The notes beneath the pieces are model-generated. The model was not told where the DNA came from and did not search any database. It saw nothing but the letters and a program-made list of their open reading frames with translations. Shown piece after piece: positions 1 through 10,132 of a DNA stretch of 23,646 nt. The stretch is from positions 26,247-49,892 of the forward strand of contig NW_003546796.1 in the NCBI RefSeq assembly GCF_000090795.2. Direction: 5' to 3'. This stretch comes from Amphimedon queenslandica. Taxonomy: Eukaryota; Porifera; Demospongiae; Haplosclerida; Niphatidae. Positions within the stretch are counted from its first letter, which is position 1; the number at the start of each line of letters is the position of its first letter. A program made the position numbers and the translations under genes.

Positions 1-49
1 TTTCTATGTGCATGTACAATATGTACATGTTAATTGGTTATCATTATAG

Positions 50-285
50 AGAGAGCTCAAACTGAAGAAGAAGGTGATAAAGATGATCCCTCAGTTCATG
101 AAGAGGAGGAGTTGGATGAGCTTATGTCCATGACATCTGATAGACCTTTACCAGCTGCTGCTACTGCCGCCAGTATTGATACTCCCCCTGTAGCTAAGGA
201 TGGATTACTGGATATGCCTATACCTAATGGCCATGATAAAGGTACAAAGATTGTACTTTACATGTGCATTAATTGTAAGATTTAA
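50..285 (+). CDS. Acidic exon of an unidentified gene (partial)
   Basis: A splice acceptor (ATTATAG) at 43-49 precedes an open frame rich in Glu/Asp, with a run of four Glu, a DELMSM segment and an Ala/Thr-rich stretch. A good donor (AAAG|GTACAA) lies at 241/242. If it is not used, the frame ends at TAA 283-285, so this is either an internal exon (50-241, 64 codons) or the 3' terminal exon of a gene starting left of the window. Composition clearly favours the + strand, because the opposite strand gives serine/glycine runs and stops. No domain is recognisable, and the sequence looks like a disordered acidic linker. No following + exon is visible before the transposon-like DNA starting at 345. 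Product unknown. Confidence 0.5.
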
Positions 286-344
286 TGGTAATTTTTAATA
301 ATGCGTGTAGTTTTTTTTTTTGATGAATTATTAAGTGTTTCATA

Positions 345-853
345 CAGGCTTGGGGCGAGTACTTTGGTACTCGTACTTAAGCATGCTTAAGCACAAGTTT
401 GAAAGTACTCGGTATTTACTCAAGTACTTTTGAACAAAAATTACAAATACTCGTACTGTACTTAAATACTAGTATGTTTTTAGTGCTTACAAGTACTTTG
501 AAGTACATTTTTCGATGCAATGCTAATGTGTTGATATAATAAATACTAGCTAGTGTAAACCACATATATTTACCTCCTGTGGGTCCCATACTATGACATT
601 GGTCAGTTTGGATTTGAAAAGTTCATAAGATGTAATAACTGTCTGATTTAATTTATTAATTTTAAAACTAACTTATTAATTATTTGGGTGTGGTCAAGTG
701 CTTAAGTAGTACTTAAGTACTGCAATAGAGTACTCGTACTCATACTGAATACAATTGTAAAAATGAGGGATTTGTACTCGTACTCATTTTAAAAATCTAA
801 CAGGTACTTGTAATGTACTTAAATACTTTTTAAAGTACTTCGCCCCAAGCCTG
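345..853. mobile_element. Non-autonomous TIR DNA element, possibly hAT-like
   Basis: The two ends are inverted copies: CAGGCTTGGGGCGAGTACTT at the left and its near-exact complement (AAGTACTTCGCCCCAAGCCTG) at the right. The interior is full of subterminal motifs of the type AGTACTCGTACTT in both orientations. About 509 bp with no coding capacity fits a MITE-like derivative. Ends of the form CAGG...CCTG and the dense subterminal motifs recall hAT elements. However, the 8-bp flanks (337-344 and 854-861) do not match as a target duplication, so the superfamily is uncertain. Confidence 0.65.
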
Positions 854-974
854 TGTACATGTATATCAAAATACAAAATACATGTATATATTAAGTAATA
901 CTAGATGTATGTTCACTATCTTTTACATGTACAGTAATGCGTACATGTACATTGTAAACATTATTAATTAAATT

Positions 975-1365
975 TAAAGTTGCTTGAAAATCGGGCCCAA
1001 GTCTCTATACTATAGTAAGGGTCGTGTGCCAAATTTCTTCAAAAACGAAAAGCAAAAAAATTTCAATTTTTATAAATTTTCCTAATAAATAAAGATATTT
1101 TTACATCGCATAGCAAGTTTGAGCTCATTCCGATCAAAATTAGATTTTTTACAAATTTTGAAAGTTACTTTAAAATCGGGCAAAAGTCCCTGTACTACAG
1201 TACAGGGTCATTGGCCAAATTTCGCCAAAAATGACTAGGAGAGAATACTTCATTTTTATAATTTTTTCTGATACATATACATGTTCTCATGTTATGTAGC
1301 AAGTTTGAGCTGATTCCGATGAGAATTAGATTTTCTATGAATTTTAAAAGTTACTCAAAAATTTA
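975..1365. repeat. Two diverged satellite monomers in tandem
   Basis: Two head-to-tail units of about 190 bp share 'AGTTACTYRAAAATCGGGC', 'GGTCRTKKGCCAAATTTC' and 'GCAAGTTTGAGCTSATTCCGA'. The last motif is also the core of the ~178-bp monomers at 8092-9190, so these are diverged members of the same family. They lie 3' of the last recognised exon of the minus-strand WW/EF-hand-like gene. No gene is visible between 854 and 1366. Confidence 0.6.
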
Positions 1366-1366
1366 A

Positions 1367-2048
1367 TTATCCTATTCTCCTCTCTCTCTCTCTCATTACC
1401 TTTGCTGGTCATCTCCAGTAGTGTCTGGTCCTTCTCTTGTATTAGTCTGTGCAGCTGAAATATCTCATCATCTTTAGCTTGCAACTAAAGGGATAAATGT
1501 ACATGTAATATAAATAGATGAAAATTAAATTAAAAATAGGCAAGTACATGTACATGTACATGTACATACACAAGCATACATACATAAGCATCATTCTTTT
1601 ATTTCTTTTAAAGAACATGTACTGTACAGTGTATCTTCTACTTCCCTCTACATCAGCCAGGCACATGTACATATACATGTACATGTACATGTGTACATAT
1701 ACATGTACATATACATATACAGGTAATTTATTTTATTCTAAAAGACATGTATCTTTCTCCCTCCCTCTCTCTCCCTCTATCTCTCCCTCCCTCCCTCTTC
1801 CTCTCTCCCTCCCCCCTCTCTCTCCCTCCCCCCCTCTCTCTCTCCCTCCTCTTACATCAGCAGTAGCAATATCCAGTTGTCTCCCAGTCTCATCAAGTTG
1901 TGTCACAGTCTCTTCAAGGTTCTCATTAAACTGAGCTATCTGATTCTCTAGTTCTCTGTTCTTTGCTCTCTCCAGCTCCAGCTCCAGAGTTAGGTTAGTG
2001 ATCTGAGAATAAGCACCTTCTATGATAACAGCCTCTTGCTCACTGTAG

Positions 2049-2081
<33 letters not shown>

Positions 2082-2882
2082 CTAAAAGAATGTAAAACAT
2101 TAAGGGGCTATAGTTTACTGACGTACATATACATGTACATGTACATGTATTTAAAATTATAGTGAGATATGATTTTTGGGTAAATTTGCATTTTGCAAGA
2201 ACTGTATTCACATACAAGTACAAGCAAAAAGTACATGTAAAATTGTATATGCAAATTACACTACAATACATGTAGTTATACATGTACATGTATATAAGCT
2301 ACATGTACATGTAGACCCACCTTCCTTCAGGCAGTCCTATGTTCCTCCTGGTCTCTCCTGTTAACTTGTTCAAATAAAAGCCACCAACTTTAGGAGTACT
2401 CAGATACAACCACTCAGACTGGAATAATAAAGAGAAACACCATTATATACACTGTACATGTACATATGTTGTACAGTATAGCGGGAAATTCTGGAGAGGA
2501 TTAAATTTGGCAAATATGGTACTTTAATAGCGATTCGCCAAAATAAAATCTGCCATTTTGAGCCATTATACACATGCTCAATGGCACGTGGCCACAAATT
2601 TGCCAAATTAAAATTCGCCAATCACCAAAATTTAGCAATTCGCCAAATTTAACTCCCTCCAAAATTTCTCACTATACGGCAGTTAATGTACATGTACATG
2701 TTACTAAAGCATGTATTATTCATACCTGTGATTGATCTGTTTTCTGATATATCTTGAGTATGGTTTCCTTCCCTATTGGTTTGAATTGTTCATAATTCAT
2801 TTCACTACTGGAGACACTGTCCAATAGAGAACTGATACTAGTAATCTGGACATCATCGATATCAGACCTGCTCTTTAATATC

Positions 2883-2915
<33 letters not shown>

Positions 2916-3091
2916 TGATAAGTAAAACCTATTAGTTCCATTGTCACAAAATCTGTGACAAGCAAAAAACCCATTAGTTCCATTGTCACAAAATCTGTGA
3001 CAAGCAAAAAACCCATTAGTTCCATTGTCACAAAATTCGTGACAAGCAAAAACCCATTAGTTCCATTGTCACAAAATCCGTGACAATGTTG

Positions 3092-3135
<44 letters not shown>

Positions 3136-5553
3136 TTACTTCAATAAATGATTCTTTAGTTATGACGCCTTTTCCCTCAGTGTCTGCTGATTTAAATAAA
3201 TCACGAATGACCTCCTCAAACAGATCCATACCATCTTCAGCATGATCACTAGAAGAGGAGGGAGAGAGAGAGGGAGGAATAAGAGGACACACACATGTAC
3301 ATGTACATGTACGTGCAGTACACGTAGCAATAAAAAGAGAATAATTTTCATTTTGATTCACTTACATTACTTCACCAGTTTTCTTATTATATACGACTTT
3401 AGTTCCATCCAGACCTTCCAATTCAACCCAATTAGCCTGAGGAAAGATGAGTACATGTACAGTATAGATGTGAATAACATGCAAAATTGGTTTACATGTA
3501 CATGTATATCAAAGTTATTTTGAGGGACTAAATTGTTACCAATATTATATATGTAGTTTGCTATTTCACAAAGTTCCTAATACAAAGTTTTGCATTAAAT
3601 AAATGATATAATTCTAATCACTAGCTACATGTATATTACTGTACTTACTTTACTATCAGGTTTGTTGCTGTACAGGTATGATATGATCCTGTGAGTGTTA
3701 GTAGCCAGTGTAGTGTAGTCAACCAACTGCTGCTCATTAGTATCAATCACTGACTGTAGCAATGGAAGATCATCCTCTGGTAACTGGAGGCCAAGCTCAG
3801 GAATATAAAACACCTAATAATAATAATAAATAATAATAACAAAATAATAATAATAATAACAACAATAATAATAGCAATAAATAATTTAACATGTACATGT
3901 ATACTTATACCATATAGTGAGTAATTTTGGAGGGGACAAATTTTGGTTAATTTGGCAATTTGATAACCATTTTGCAAAATTAAAACCAGCCATTTTGAAC
4001 CATTATAATATGTACATACTCAATGGCACATGGCTCACAAAATTCACCAAATTAAAACCCACCAATCATCAAAATTTTACCAATTGGACAAACTTTTACT
4101 CCTAAAAAAATTACCCACTATATGGTATCTCTCGAATGCAATTGTAATGCAATACCAAATGCAATGTGTCCATTATAAAGTAGTACAAGTACAGTATTAT
4201 ATGCATAATGTCCATGTACCTGTAATACAGTATCCAGTGGTAGTAGTCCAGTCTGTAGAGGGTCTTGGCTGGTGAAGTAAGGATACACTATCTCTTGTAC
4301 ATATTGTTCAGCAACGCTACCAAACTTTGAAGAGGAGCGACGCTTTAGTTTAGGGACTGCTGTTGATTTCTTTCTCTTGCTCCTCTTCTCTTTCCTTTTC
4401 TGTGAGGAGAGGGAGTGTCTGTCACCTTCCACTGGTCTATTGCTATGGGACGAGTGGCTTGAGTCATGTCTTGAACCTGCTGCATCTTGTTGTATAGTAC
4501 TGGACTCTAATGAAAGGGGAGAGAGAGAGAGAGAATTAATAATAATTTAATACTGTATTGGGCAAAATTTTTGAGGGTTGTAAATTCCGCTGATATGCCT
4601 AAAAATCTATTTTGCAGATTTAATTTTCCCAAATTTATGCCGTCTGCCATCTTTTACCGTAATAATTTGATTTTCATGGAAGTATTTTTTGCAAATCTTT
4701 AAAAAATTGGGAAATCCACAAAATTTAAAAACCCTCACAAATTTTGCACTATATAGTACATGTATATACATGTACTTTATTCCTTACCTTTATCTTCATT
4801 AGCTCCAGTGGTCTCCTCTCCACTAGTGGTGGTAGTGCCAGCAGTATCAGTCACCAGTTCTTCTTTTTGTTCTTTATCTCCTTCTCCTCCTTCAGCTGGA
4901 CCAGTAATGGCTGCCACTGGTTGGGGTACAGGATCCTCTAATGGCTGCTGCTCTAATGGTTGCTGCTGTTGCTGCTCTGTCTCTTTCTCCTTTTCTTCTT
5001 TTATCTCTCCTTCAGCTAAAGATGTGCAAACATCAATTATAAATATAATGATCATCAAGGAATAATTATCATTATCACAATTGTATTAATTTTCGTATCA
5101 GCACAATTACATGTACTGTACATGTAAATATATGAAACAAAAGCATCATTTAAAAGAAGAAACCTCTTATTGCAAATAAGCTTTTAGTCATAATTTCATG
5201 CTTTTAAAAACGTGAATTAAGCTCCATAAAATTAGGTATTCTGATACTATAGTACAATAAAATTGGCAGCTTAATTTTTGTCACTATACCTTCATCATTC
5301 TTCCCAGTAGTGTCTCCTCCAACCTCTTCTATAGGGAGCTGTTCTTCATTCTCTCTCTGTTCGTCAGCACCAGCAGGAACAGTCTCACTATCCTGTACAT
5401 GTGTCAAACAGTAAAAGGGTGTGGCTCATTATCACTTGAAACACTACAAGTACATGTATCTTTTACCGCTGGTTTCTCTTCTTCTGTCGCTTGAATATCT
5501 TGTTCTTTATTCTCTTCTTCTTTTGCTGTTGCCGTCTCAACGGGCTCCGCCAT
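1367..5553 (-). CDS. WW-like / EF-hand-like / coiled-coil protein, 11 exons seen
   Basis: Exons (minus strand, 5' to 3'): 5467-5553, 5290-5392, 4788-5015, 4220-4506, 3649-3813, 3366-3436, 3140-3248, 2726-2881, 2321-2418, 1856-2042, 1400-1484. All have GT/AG borders and their phases join without a break (525 codons). The start is MAEPVETA. The first ~180 residues are acidic, with Gln/Glu runs, then a basic patch (KRKEKRSKRKK). Later come two WW-like segments: 'NWVELEG...VYNKKTGEV' at about 291-313 and 'SEWLYLS...FYLNKLTGE' at about 403-425. Between them is an EF-hand-like loop (ADTEGKGVITKESF) lacking the usual Glu at position 12. A heptad-like coiled coil occupies about 436-525. The last seen exon has a donor at 1400/1399; reading through it reaches TAA at 1367-1369, so the 3' end is uncertain. 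I cannot name the family. A cytoskeletal or ciliary scaffold is a guess from composition only. Confidence 0.8.
1544..1725. repeat. Self-complementary (TACATG)n and (TACATA)n tracts
   Basis: Runs of TACATG/TACATA at 1544-1568 and 1667-1721 lie in an intron of the minus-strand gene. The hexamer unit is part of a palindrome (ACATGT, TGTACA), so the tract reads the same on both strands. Similar tracts recur at 2122-2147, 2280-2311, 3295-3312, 6887-6904, 7735-7768, 9233-9249 and 23298-23325. Confidence 0.8.
1745..1855. repeat. Pyrimidine tract (CT/CCCT)n
   Basis: A ~110-bp almost pure C/T tract of CTCTCTCC and CCCTCCCT units lies directly beside the 3' end of the exon at 1856-2042. On the gene's own (minus) strand it reads as a GA-rich stretch just downstream of the splice donor. 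Confidence 0.8.
2050..2080. repeat. (ATA)n microsatellite
   Basis: Ten or so ATA trinucleotides in the intron just upstream (minus-strand sense) of the exon at 1856-2042. Several introns of this gene begin or end in such tracts. Confidence 0.85.
2473..2683. mobile_element. MITE family A copy (intronic)
   Basis: The left end ACAGTATAGCGGGAAATTCT and right end AGAATTT...CTATACGGCAGT form imperfect terminal inverted repeats with GGAGAGG/CCTCC just inside. The interior carries 'GAGCCATT', 'TGCTCAATGGCACGTGGCCA' and 'AATTCGCCAA' motifs shared with copies at 3907-4128 and 14578-14787. About 210 bp and non-coding. It lies in the intron between the exons at 2726-2881 and 2321-2418. Confidence 0.75.
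2931..3087. repeat. 42-bp tandem repeat, 3.7 copies, with internal palindrome
   Basis: The unit ATTAGTTCCATTGTCACAAA + ATCTGTGACAAGCAAAAAACCC is repeated head to tail with one or two changes per copy. Each unit contains the dyad TTGTCAC-AAAATCT-GTGACAA. The array sits in an intron between (TAA)n at 2884-2912 on the left and (TTA)n at 3098-3135 on the right, so the flanking microsatellites are also inverted relative to each other. Confidence 0.9.
3098..3136. repeat. (TTA)n microsatellite
   Basis: About 13 ATT/TTA trinucleotides adjoin the splice donor of the exon at 3140-3248. Together with the opposite-orientation TAA tract at 2884-2912 it brackets the 42-bp repeat array. Confidence 0.85.
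3907..4128. mobile_element. MITE family A copy (intronic)
   Basis: The left terminus ATACCATATAGTGAGTAATT is inverted at the right as AATTACCCACTATATGGTAT. The interior has 'GAACCATT', 'CTCAATGGCACATGGC' and repeated 'AAATTAAAACC' blocks, homologous to the 2473 and 14578 copies. Non-coding, about 222 bp. It lies in the intron between the exons at 4220-4506 and 3649-3813. Confidence 0.8.
4551..4759. mobile_element. MITE-like inverted-repeat element, related family B
   Basis: The left end TACTGTATTGGGCAAAATTT TTGAGGG is matched by the inverted right end CCCTCACAAATTTTGCACTATATAGTA. The terminal repeat resembles family A, but the interior differs and lacks the 'CTCAATGGCACGTGG' block. About 209 bp, intronic and non-coding. 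Confidence 0.65.
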
Positions 5554-5832
5554 TGCCTTTCACAGTACTAGCGGATTTGGAAAAGATTGATAGAAAGAAT
5601 CGTTACTATGGTAACGAGAGAATCACGTGATCCAACAAACCACGCCTATTTATAGACCGCACCTTTATTTATAACTTTAAATAATAGTTAACTAACAAAC
5701 TCTAATGATTTAATTTTTATTTTAAGTTTTTAACTCCGTAGTCCGTACAAGATTTTCACACGAAAACCTTCTCCTTCACCAGTTCTTGTTGTATCCTTCC
5801 TTTACTAACTCTCGTCTCTCATTGATGGGTTC
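5554..5832. promoter_or_regulatory. Shared divergent promoter region
   Basis: The start codons of the minus-strand WW/EF-hand-like gene (5553) and the plus-strand Rab gene (5833) are only 279 bp apart, head to head. The interval has no MITE or satellite, unlike most introns nearby. It contains several A/T blocks such as TATTTATAGACC at 5646-5657. No specific factor site can be assigned. The bidirectional promoter call is inferred from the geometry. Confidence 0.5.
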
Positions 5833-8800
5833 ATGGCCCTCCATGAGGTCAAACTTTGCTTATTAGGGGTCAGTCTCTCTCTATCTCTCATTGTTACCTC
5901 ATTTTTATGACCCTTTACCCTCCCTCCCTCCCCCCTCTCTTCCTCTCTCTCTCTCTCTTTTTTCTTTTCAGGAGTCAGGAGTTGGTAAGACCTGTATTGT
6001 AAACCGGTTTGTCTCTGACGTGTTTTCAGACAAGGAGCCGTTGACTGTTGGGTAAGCGAAACAATTATAAAAGAACACAGTAAATATAATAATGCAATTA
6101 TATAATAAGTAACACATTATTGTATCACAAGGAGAGAAGTCAAGAGAATTCAAGTGTTAAATAGTTGAATTTTAATCCACTTACAGTTATTGATTGAAGT
6201 GACCCCAAGTACACGTATTATGCATGCAAGATCTACTAGTACACTAGATCTACTCTACTAGTGTAGTGTGTACTATATAGTCAATTAGTCATACATCTAT
6301 AGTCATTGTAATGAACTCTACATTTACTCCAGTAGTATTGGCTTAAGAACTTAGTATATTGTACATGTATAACTGTTAAAGAATAATTAATAATATCTTG
6401 GTATATACTTTTTAGTACTTTTAGTCAGCTCTAGCTTGCTGAAGTGCTATTATGTGTTCAAGGTATAAATAGAATTGTATTGCGTTAATTATAAAATATT
6501 TCATTTAAGTTACACGATGATTTATCATCTTTCAATCTTAGCATTCCTGGGCAAATGTTTTTGTGGTTTGGTTCATAATTGGATCAGGTGTGTTTGTATA
6601 CAATGAGTGTTGTTTTAGGTTGATAAGAAAAAGTGTTGGAGTACATCCTGTACATATATGTATCGGAGAGTGAGAAGGGGGAGAGGGGGAGGGAGAGAGA
6701 GAGAGGGGGAGGGAGGGAGGGAGGGAGGGAGGGAGGGAGAGAGAGAAAGAGAAGGAGGGAGGGATGGAAGGAGAGAGAGAGGGAGGGAGGGAGAGACAGA
6801 GAGAGGGAGGGAGAGAGAGAGGGAAAGGGAGATCTTATTAGCAAAGCAGAAGTTATAGTTTCTTTGTTCCTGTCAATATTTATTTTGTACATGTACATGT
6901 ACACATAGTTCAGGGTATTTAGACAAACTCACAAAGTCTTTATCATGTGAAGACAACCTTATACCTGTTTCCTTGTTATTATATTCATTATTATCATTAT
7001 TATTATTATTATTATTATTGTTATTATTAATTCTAGCTTATTATTATAGTACGTATTATTAATTAAAACCTACATTTAAATGCATGTAAACATTATTATT
7101 ATTGTTATTATTGTTATTTATTATTATTTATTATTGCTGGACTCATGTCTCTCCTGTTATCATTATCTAGTGCTGCATTTTCAACAAAGACCATTCAAGT
7201 TAATGATCACTCCATATTGTTCCAGATATGGGACACAGCAGGACAGGAAAAGGTATCATAAACTTTCATTCACTAAATAGAAAACATCACTATTGTGTGA
7301 TACATGTACATATAATTATAAGTAATTTTTAATTAGAATTTTGGGTTATATTTGTTTTTTTTGAAACAGCCATTTTAAAAAAATACCCTGTACTATAATA
7401 GCCCATGCTTATTAGAAAAAAATGGCTCCGAATTCTCCCCAAATTTTTATTACATTTTCTGATGCATATTGATGTCCTTATGTTGCATAGAAAGTTTGAG
7501 TTGATTTTGACTAAAAGTTTTTGAGATAGCAGCAATTTTTTGGACTATAGCCCATTAATTCCCTTAAGATTTATATACACACATGTATTAAATTAGTATT
7601 ATATTCCCATACTACATTCCTCTTCCTGTATAGTATCGTGGATTGGCTCCAATGTATTACAGAGGTTCAGCTGCTGCAGTTGTAGTCTATGACATTACTA
7701 ACCTGGTAATTAATATAATATACTTTACATGCATGTGCATGTACATGTACATATACATGTACATGTAGTACATTTCAGTCACATATACATGTATCTCTGT
7801 GAAAGTTTTAAGTTTCATCATCGAAATAGCTTTGAGCTTTTACACTATATATACATTCTTATAACGATAATAAATTAATAATAATAATAAATTTATTATT
7901 ATTATTATTTGTAGAAGAGTTTCATTGAGATGCAGAGCTGGATTCAGGAGCTGAGACAGTTAGGACCACCAAACCTTGTGCTGGCTATTGCTGGCAATAA
8001 ACTAGACATATCAGAATCAAGACAGGTTAGAGCCCCAGACACAATAAAGACTAGGAGCTGTTTACATGTAACTTTGAAGAATCACTTAGAAAATGGCCCA
8101 TTGATGTCCTTATGCTGTGTAGAAGTTTGAGCTGATTCTGACTTCAATTTTTCAAGTTATGGCCATTTTTAAAAATGGGCGATTTTCGGAAAATACCCAA
8201 GGCTATAGCCCATGGTTTTTCCAAAAAATCGCTTGAAATCACCACAAATTTTTATTACATTTTCTGATACATATTGATGTCCTTATGCTGTGTAGAAAGT
8301 TTGAGCTGATTCCGACTTTAATTTTTTAAGTTATGGCCATTTTTAAGAAGATGCCAAAATTCTGAAAAATACCCAAGGCTATTATAGCCCATGGTTTTTT
8401 TGAAAAATGGCTCCAAAATCACCGCAAATTTTTATTACATTTTCTGATACATATTGATGTCCTTATGCTTTGTAGAAAGTTTGAGGTGATTCCGACTTGA
8501 ATTTTTAAAGTTATGGCCATTTTAAGAAAACGTCAAAATTCTAAAAAATACCCAAAGGCTCTAGCTTTGGGTATTTTTTAGCCCATGGTTTTTTCCAAAA
8601 AATGACTCTGAAATCACCACAAATTTTTACTACATTTTCTGATACATATTGATGTTCTTATGCTGTGTAGAAAGTTTGAGCTGATTCCAACTTCAATTTT
8701 TAAAGTTATGGCCATTTTAAGAAAACGTCAAAATTCTAAAAAATACCCAAGGCTATAGCCCATGGTTTTTTCCAAAAAATGGCTCCAAAATCACCACAAA

Positions 8801-9648
8801 TTTTTATTACGTTTTCTGATACATATTGATTGATGTCCTAGTGCTGTGTAGAAAGTTTGGGCTAATTCCGACTTCAATTTTTCAAGTTATGGCCATTTTT
8901 AAGAAAATGTCCAAATTCTGAAAAATACCCAAGGCTATAGCCCATGGTTTTTTCCAAAAAATAGCTTTGAAATCACAAATTTTTATTACATTTTCTGATA
9001 CATATTGATGTCATTATGCTGCGTAGAAAGTTTGAGCTGATTCCGACTTCAATTTTTCAAGTTATGGCCATTTTAAGAAAATGTCAAAATTCTGAAAAAT
9101 ACCCAAGGCTATTATAGCCCATGGTTTTTTTGAAAGATGGCTCCAAAATCACCACAAATTTTTATTATATTTTCTGATGTATATTGACATAAGAATATCA
9201 TGCAACACCAGCATAATATGCATATGCAAATTCATGTACATGTACATGTGTAAATGATCAGTCATGTACACTAAATTACACTTTGAAAACTTGCCACCAT
9301 AATATAGTGAATAATAGAGACTAGGAGTGAATTTGCATACCTAGTGTAATGTACATATATTCACTTCATTAGGTTACTGCTTCAAAAGGTGAAGAATATG
9401 CTAAATCAGTGAATGCCATATTCATGGAGTGCAGTGCCAAAGATGACACCAATGTAAAGGACCTATTCTCTAGAATAGGTTAGAGTACATGTACATGTAG
9501 TAATTTAAACATGTATTTAATCTCTCTCTCTTTCCCTCTCTCTCTAGCTGATACTATACCATTAGATAAACTAAATGTCGATTTAAAACTCGGTACGGTC
9601 AAATTAAACAGAAAATCTGGACACTCAAGCTCAGGTTGTTCCTGTTAA
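5833..9648 (+). CDS. RAB22A/RAB31-like: Rab22/Rab31-type small GTPase, 7 exons, complete
   Basis: Exons: 5833-5868, 5972-6051, 7171-7252, 7634-7705, 7915-8025, 9373-9478, 9548-9648. All borders are GT/AG, phases join, and the total is 588 nt or 195 residues, the usual Rab22/31 length. It starts MALHEVKLCLLG, like the MALRELKVCLLG of human RAB22A. GTPase motifs: P-loop GESGVGKT (12-19), switch I Thr before the exon 2/3 join, WDTAGQEK (59-66, catalytic Gln64), NKLD (118-121) and SAK (148-150). The signature PMYYRGSAAAVVVYDIT places it in the Rab5/21/22 group. The C-terminus GCSC gives a Cys-x-Cys geranylgeranylation motif, where human RAB22A ends in CC. Known role of the family: early endosome traffic and recycling. 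Intron 5 carries the satellite array. Partial copies of this gene lie at 15422, 18010 and 23194. Confidence 0.95.
6670..6835. repeat. Purine tract (GA/GGGA)n in Rab intron 2
   Basis: About 165 bp of almost pure A/G with GAGAGAGA and GGGAGGGAGGGA units. Open frames through it read as Gly-Arg-Glu runs and are not genes. The rest of the intron (6052-7170) holds a palindromic AGATCTACTAGT cluster at 6229-6265 and TTA/ATT microsatellite at 6980-7030 and 7094-7135, with nothing coding. Confidence 0.9.
7325..7560. repeat. Single diverged satellite monomer in Rab intron 3
   Basis: Contains the family landmarks in the same order as the main array: AATACCCTGTACTATAATAG, 'AGCCCATG', 'AAAATGGCTCCGAA', 'CAAATTTTTATTACATTTTC', 'CATATTGATGTCCTTATG' and 'AGAAAGTTTGAGTTGATT'. 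It is one isolated unit. Confidence 0.75.
8092..9190. repeat. Satellite array of ~178-bp monomers in Rab intron 5
   Basis: The landmark TTGATGTCCTTATGCTGTGT (with small changes) places GATG at 8103, 8276, 8456, 8651, 8832, 9008 and, degenerate, about 9186. Spacings are about 173, 180, 195, 181, 176 and 178 bp. Each unit carries GTTTGAGCTGATTCCGACTT, then 'TTATGGCCATTTTTAAG', 'AATACCCAAGGCTATAGCCC' and 'AATCACCACAAATTTTTATT'. The 195-bp unit is longer because it has an extra AGCTTTGGGTATTTTT near 8562-8580. The array begins about 66 bp after the exon 5 donor. It fills most of the intron, and the gene still has intact flanking exons. Confidence 0.95.
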
Positions 9649-10132
9649 AATGAGAAGCACACACGAATAATTTATCACACATCCAGAGAGAAAGGATATC
9701 ATATCTTATTAAATGCATCAATTCAACATCACTACTCACCAGCTGGTACATATAGTCCGTTATATGGAGCAGCTGTGGATTAACGTTTGTGTATGGAGTG
9801 ACACGAAAGCAATGATTATAATTAATAGCTCATCAATTTTATTACTTAATAACTATTGTTCTACCATGCCACCTTGTGATTGACCAATCAGATTGCAGTA
9901 TTGGAGGTCAATTATTTTTCATATTAACCTAGCTCGTAAAAATATAAACCTATCTCATTAAATAATTAATTGATTGGCAGTTTGGTGCTCTACGCTTATG
10001 CTCTTATTAGTCCATTTGTCAAGTTTGGTTGATTCTTTACAGGCCTAGCCTGTTAGATATGTTGTATGTATGTCAACTGTGGTCTTATTATCAGCAGCTG
10101 GTAGTTGTTTTTCAAGTGTCATGGTAGAAGTT
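9649..10132. other. Rab 3' flank, no gene seen
   Basis: Follows the Rab stop codon and probably contains its 3' UTR. The first ~200 bp (to about 9850) are almost identical to 18295-18500, which shows that the Rab duplication included this flank. I see no coding exon or RNA gene in 9850-10132. Confidence 0.6.

Noticed and set aside
2931-3087. Regularly repeated 42-bp unit with dyad, superficially like a CRISPR array
   Set aside because: The units are directly adjacent with no unique spacers, and the setting is an intron of an animal gene.
4760-5065. + strand frames overlapping 4744-5065
   Set aside because: They are antisense shadows of the acidic Gln/Glu-rich exon 4788-5015, which joins in phase to neighbouring minus-strand exons.
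6633-6908. Long open frames of Gly-Arg-Glu on + and Ser-Leu-Pro on -
   Set aside because: They are translations of the GA-rich tract in Rab intron 2; no start context, domain or splice signals.
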